Origin: Craterostigma plantagineum
Taxonomy: Eukaryota > Streptophyta > Magnoliopsida > Lamiales > Linderniaceae
Assembly (NCBI GenBank): GCA_027422505.1
Contig: JAPQWV010000668.1
Coordinates: forward strand, 236,001 to 300,000
Direction of reading: 5' to 3'
DNA: 64,000 nt
Part shown: in pieces, positions 59,701 through 64,000 of the stretch
Layout: each line of letters begins with the position of its first letter
How positions within the stretch are numbered: position 1 is the first letter of the stretch
The notes under the pieces: model-generated
Seen by the model: the letters and a program-made list of their open reading frames with translations, nothing else
Database searches by the model: none
What the model was told of the DNA's origin: nothing
Program-made: the position numbers and the translations under genes

Positions 59701-61047
59701 GCCCATTATCAGTAGGCCCAATAGAATTAGGGTTAGCAGCCATAGGTACCCTAATGCCTCCATCACAGGGCCCAAAGGTTATATGGGCCGGCCCTGTAGA
59801 TTTGGCCCCTGGTGTTTGGGCCTCAGAAACCCTAGGCCCATTAGCAGAGGGGTTGAGCGTTGAAACCCTAGGGGAGCCGGGGCAGTGATGCGCCGCCTCA
59901 TCAGGCGGCGGCTGGTCGGAGTCGGTCTGGCTGGGATCGCCGGGGTTAACTTCTCCGTGAGGACATTTGGCAGAGGGCGGCGGCGTCCCCCGGCGCAGGG
60001 GCGGGCGGTTATCCTCATGAGAGTTGCGCAGCGGCTCGATTTTGTTCGTGCAGCGTTTCCGACGGTATGTCTTCGTAGGTGGAATCGGCGCGATCGGTGG
60101 GGAAGGCCACGCGACCAAAGCGGCAGACTCATGCAACGCCGGCGCAGTAGCCGGTTTGGATAGCTGAGGAGCAGTAGCGTCACCCCGAACGCGCGATTCA
60201 AGGGACTTAAAAGCCGCAATGTCAAACCTAGCCGAAAAGTCCGGTATGTTCATCATCAGCGCGGCAAAATCCGGCTCCGGTCCCTGCGAATCCGGCTCCG
60301 GTCCTATTTGCGATGTGTAACCACAGAGCTGTCCTGAAAAGGAATCAGCTACATTAAAATAAAGCTTCAGTGACCATCCTACCTGAAACAAGTATGTCAA
60401 AAAGTTCTGCTCAAGAATGTCAATTTCATCAGACGATAAATTCTGATGCTCCAACTTTTGAGCACCATGGACGGGATCAAAGAGAGAATACAGTTGCTGC
60501 CACAGAACAGGATAAAATGGCGAGCTAAGTCTCTCAGCAATACAGAATCAATAACATAAGACATAAGAAGAAGAAAGTACCATGAGGTCCTCAAACTGTA
60601 AGAGATACCAGGCTCGGATAGTGTACTCTACTCTCTTGCAGAGTATCAAAAACTCGTCACGATCAGCTTTACGTTCTGTGAGCCAGCAAAAGTTTAATGA
60701 ATGAGAAGACTCAGGGCTGGTCTTCGTCCGAGAAATCAAGGTCAAACTCAATCAAGCCCTTATCAATTTCTTAGAAAATCAAGAGAGGTTGTATTCAACG
60801 TCACATAACCTAACGGCTAGAAACGATGATATCACGATATATGGTGCCAAATAAAAAAAAAAATACGATCTAAGTATTCAGCAAGCGTGGGTGGAAACTA
60901 AATTAAAAAGGAACAAAAGGCCCAACAGTATCATTGAATACCAATGAGATTTGCCAAGTGAACGGTGAGTTTTGGCTTGAGGATAGGAATAACAGATTCT
61001 CGTTCCAACCGGATCACGTCCTTCTTCTTTTGGCTCGGCGTCGTCAT
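53776..61047 (-). CDS. DUF3754 family protein (At3g19340-like), 15 exons
   Basis: Exons 61047-60942, 60675-60581, 60496-60383, 58037-57933, 57813-57742, 56616-56504, 56313-56179, 56049-55981, 55616-55529, 55418-55347, 55259-55159, 54766-54649, 54276-54217, 54136-54026 and 53883-53776 sum to 1467 nt, 488 residues, matching the about 487-residue Arabidopsis At3g19340 protein. Landmarks: [113 protein letters not shown] (membrane segment), [18 protein letters not shown]. Function is not established; Arabidopsis entries labelled aminopeptidase have no motif support here. All junctions keep frame. Intron 3 (58038-60382) contains a LINE. Confidence 0.93.
58190..60330 (-). mobile_element. ORF1-only L1-type LINE in intron 3 of the DUF3754 gene
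   Basis: ORF1 runs from about 60256 to 58440 on the minus strand, followed by a roughly 250-bp 3' UTR ending TTTAGTGAAAATTTCC, then an A-rich tail AAAAAATAATAAAAG (plus 58178-58192). No ORF2 (endonuclease/RT) at all. Boundaries are approximate and I could not identify the target duplication. A 24-bp tandem repeat (AACAAAGTCTAAGGTGGATG unit, 58102-58149) lies just beyond the 3' end. Same orientation as the host gene. Confidence 0.75.
58440..60256 (-). pseudogene. Plant LINE ORF1 (DUF4283 + CCHC), frameshifted
   Basis: Begins [12 protein letters not shown], then a Pro/Gly/Asn-rich segment with repeated NxxTxGP-type words, then [20 protein letters not shown] (start of the DUF4283-like RNA-binding domain). 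A frameshift near 59230 moves to the frame with [37 protein letters not shown] and ARVCIEIPL, then zinc knuckle [14 protein letters not shown] (CX2CX4HX4C). Ends VGDP. Confidence 0.85.
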
Positions 61048-61399
61048 GTTCTCGTTTATCGTCGCCTACAATCAAGCTATCTTGAGATTCTGAAAAGGGG
61101 TTCAGCTTAAACAGAGGATAATTCAGAAGATTGCTTCATAGGAGAGTTAAGAATTATCTGGAAAGAAGCTGATTATCCAGGTGGAATGGTTCTTCTCCAG
61201 TGATTAGGTTTTAATAGTAACCTGATTGATATCCGAAACGCCAGCTCTAAATAAAGACAAGAGTCCTTAGTTAATGCGGTTCTTTATTCTCAAGTTATAA
61301 TTAATCACATAAATGTTTCTTAAATTGCCATTTGGCACCCCAATTCATTCCTTTTTGGGACAATTCGATGTTAGCACCAATATAAGTTTCGTTTAGGTT

Positions 61400-61715
61400 T
61401 CAAACCCTATCAGATAGTTTTAAGGACCAATACACTTAAGTGATCTTCAGTACCACTTCATGAACCTGTAACTTCATGGACCTGCAGTACTACTTCCTAG
61501 TTCTGCAGTACCAATTCATCGTTCTGCATTACAATTTCATTCTTCTGTAATAATACAAAACGATAGTCCGATACCAGTTCATATACACTATATAACACTT
61601 GCGTAAATTTTAGGTCCTTATACTATAAATTTTACAAAAATCGAGTCATTAACTCTAAAAATTTTCTGACATGGACCTAAAAACTTAACTAAAAACATCT
61701 TTTAGGACTACACTT
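61400..61715. repeat. GTAC-rich element, copy E (partial)
   Basis: Contains TCAGTACCACTTCATGAAC, CTGCAGTACTACTTCC and CTGCAGTACCAATTC at 20-30 bp spacing between TTTTAAGGACC and GGACCTAAAA inverted flanks. Resembles copy B in reverse orientation. Boundaries uncertain. Confidence 0.5.
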
Positions 61716-61983
61716 CCTTTTTTCCCATGAACAAGGTTCCGCTCCACATTCAAAGCTACACAAAAGAAATATAAGGAATTCCTGAAAGAAGAGCTAAAAT
61801 CAATGCGCTCAGAAAAGTAAGTCTTTCGAAAGTTTCCATTTTGGAGATTGTTTCATTAATAAAATTCGAAAAATAGCCGAGAACACAGAAGAAGTGTCTA
61901 GAAGACAAGATTGTCTGCATTGGTGACTAAAAGTGTTACTCAGTCGGTCACTCTTAAATTATGGGCTAAAACAAAACAGGAAA

Positions 61984-63671
61984 TCAATCTTGTTTCTCTA
62001 AGATGAAGAGATTTCCTTTGTCGTCCCGCCCTATTCTCAACGAATCATCGACATATCTGCAGCGAAAGAAGGGTTTGATGTAAGCTATAATACTTGAGCA
62101 TTTATAAAATAATAGTCAACATACGTGATCTCAAGCCATCCATCTGGATTGAAGATGCCAAGAAGAAGCTCATAGTTTTTGCTGAAAACATTCATCAGCT
62201 ACAATACGATATTAAATCACAATTACTAATCAGTCTGAAATTGGTTTCTACGGCATGGTAGATATATAGGTGTATGAGTACCTACCTGATGGGGAGTGAT
62301 CAGGGAGTTGATGTAAGTGATGTCTACTCGCTAAAGGAGGAAGTAATAACAATCACCGTAAGAAAGAAAGAGTTAGAAACGCAAGTAAAGAAGCAGCAGA
62401 ACAAAAGACGAAAGTCTTGAATCTCAAGCGCTCACTGATTCTGAGGCAATCTTGAATGAAGCGTCGATAGTTAGCTGTCCGTTCAACAAATTAAGGCCTT
62501 TGGCGCTGAACTTGATCACGTTAACTGCTTTACCCTCCATTTATTGTATTGTCATCACATGTGATGGATGTCAGTTTAAACTACAAACTAACCACACAAA
62601 TTCTAACACTAACGTATCCAATCCAAGCTAGGCAATTTAAGGAACACAGCAGAGCAGTCCACTCTATGACCATGACTACCTTGGCAACGTCGATAGACTG
62701 TAAAAAGTCGCCCAAAGTAATGAAGTCTCTCAATCCAAGTTTAGTCCTTTTCGAACCCAAAATCGTAATCGTGCTATATATGAGCTTCCATGTTCCTGCA
62801 GCCTTAACAAAAAAAAGGTTTATTATATGTAAGCCAAAAGTTCAAGTTATCTTTTAGCAACACCTTATCTAAACTTAGAGTGGGCTTTGGTGTGGGATTT
62901 TGAGACTCAAGAACTTCAACTAATTCTCGATTTCAGTTTTTTTCTGACGGGACTCCAAATATGCCTCTGTTGATCCTACAATTACATTATCAAATACCAT
63001 TATTTCAAGAATCCTGTAAAAGCAATAAATTAATGCTAAGAAGAACATTGTATTTCACTCACCTTTTAGGACAGCGTAAAGGTTTTCCTTAATCTGAGTT
63101 ACGGTGCTATGTTTTCGGATTATTACATCGTCATTAGCCGAAGCTTTAGGTGCAGAACAAGACCACCATAAACCACATGGGAACTCACAGGAGGTACCAT
63201 TGTCAATCGTCGAGACACCGAAAGAAGGCATTGATGGTAGCCGAGGTTGTCTACAGATAAACAGGGACAAATAACCATATAGAAGAGGGGTGAGGTATAC
63301 TACTACCCACAACCTTTATTAATTCCGCATATTCAAAGTATTTATCTAGAGCCGTTTCTAACACAAACTTAGGGCAAAAATCCGGCAACAAATCGACGAA
63401 TTATATGCAAACATCCCAGGATAAAGCAACATAACAGAGTCCATAGGAAAAGAGAAACACATCATACGCACATGTAAAAAAGATTGTCAACAGGGACAGG
63501 ACATACATACCTTGGATCCGAGGAGTTGGGACCCACGCAATAGCTCACAAGCAAATACGGATTAGAGTTGTGAAATCCCACAAGCGTTGGGCTTCTATAA
63601 ACAGTGCTGGGTTTACAGAAACGGAGTGTTGGACAACATACGCCATTGTAGGAGCTGATCGAAAAGGACAT
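61984..63671 (-). pseudogene. Fibrillin / plastid-lipid-associated protein gene, probably broken
   Basis: Exon 1 (63671-63511) has a Ser-rich plastid transit-type N-terminus (MSFSISSYNGVCCPTLRF). Exon 2 (63250-63063) contains ASANDDVIIRKHSTVTQIKE and NLYAVLK. Exon 3 (62975-62864) should encode INRGIFGVPS..EIENLVEVLESQNPTP..LDK, but every frame has a stop or shift: one offset at the start, one near the run of seven A, and a missing T before LVEVLES. Later exons read well: [76 protein letters not shown] and GNLFILEKQD before the stop at 61984. The family binds lipids in plastoglobules/thylakoids; closest in my memory are FBN7-type (PGL34) proteins. An assembly error in exon 3 is the alternative. 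Confidence 0.65.
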
Positions 63672-63810
63672 TCTTGGATTGGATGGTAATTGATAAAAAC
63701 AGCCTCAGTTGAGGGACAGGATTGTCCCGGCGCCGGCTTCCTTGGGGATGATAAAAGGATAGATAATGATGAAGCAGAAGAGAAATATCTCTTTGTAGCG
63801 GTCTATATAG

Positions 63811-64000
63811 TACTGTCAAAACCGGCCCGCTGCGGGCCGGCCGTAACCCGCCAAAGGCCGCTACAGGCTGGGCGGGCCTGCAAAATGAAGGCCTGCCCCG
63901 TTTGCGGGATTAGCCCGTCAGTTTTAAAAAATTGAAAAAAAACAAAAAAAAGAAAAAATAATTAAAAAAGGAAATAATAATATAAAAATAGGAAAAAAAT
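63811..64000. mobile_element. Start of a hAT MITE (cut by the window edge)
   Basis: TACTGTCAAAACCGGCCCGC followed by a GC-rich GGCCGG/GGGCGGGC block and then an A-rich core, as in the elements at 20096 and 42136. The right end lies outside the window. Confidence 0.65.

Noticed and set aside
58542..60163. Long plus-strand open frames across the LINE
   Set aside because: Shadows of LINE ORF1, which is GC-rich and so has few stops on either strand.
58178..60330. TATTTGCG-like words near both LINE ends as a target duplication
   Set aside because: They are inverted relative to each other, whereas a target duplication must be direct.

Overview
The window is nuclear DNA of a flowering plant, almost certainly a eudicot. 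It has GT-AG split genes with plant-only families (TCP20-type TCP factor, plant CLC nitrate/proton exchanger, fibrillin, DUF3339, DUF3754, SKL1), an insertion of chloroplast psbB DNA, and dense nested transposons. The order within eudicots cannot be fixed from the sequence; an asterid is only a guess. Exon structures were assembled by hand from splice signals. Those given with a protein length sum to an exact multiple of three.

Region 1 (1-24,400) is gene-rich: an At3g27210-like myristoylated small protein (+), a uridine kinase-like UKL gene (+), a CLC-a/b-type exchanger (-), an NFD4-like MFS transporter (-), a DUF3339 micro-protein (-), a small DUF761-like protein (+), TCP20 (+) and a Pollen Ole e 1 family secreted protein (-). 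The spacers hold Stowaway and hAT MITEs, a solo LTR, a SINE, and a Mutator-like foldback element whose centre carries a hAT MITE loaded with a chloroplast psbB fragment, just upstream of TCP20.

Region 2 (24,700-30,400) is a nest: an about 5 kb element with terminal inverted repeats, filled with GTAC-rich arrays and split by the 5' part of an Athila-type gypsy element. Related GTAC-rich inverted-repeat elements lie at about 2.0 kb, 2.6 kb, 30.0 kb and 61.4 kb.

Region 3 (30,500-53,500) is dominated by LTR retrotransposons. SKL1 is intact, but one intron carries a 3.1 kb gag-only LTR element. A decayed copia element with a nested hAT MITE follows, then a very young copia element lacking most of RNase H, then a decayed receptor-like pseudokinase gene whose intron holds a second 3.1 kb element of the same gag-only family. 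The single ORF of this family joins a copia-type gag N-terminus to segments that read as fragments of host HSP70 (BiP lid) and HSP90. This is the most unusual thing in the window.

Region 4 (53,700-64,000) has a complete 15-exon DUF3754 gene (-) with an ORF1-only LINE in intron 3, a fibrillin/plastid-lipid-associated gene (-) with apparent frameshifts in one exon, and the start of another hAT MITE at the right edge.
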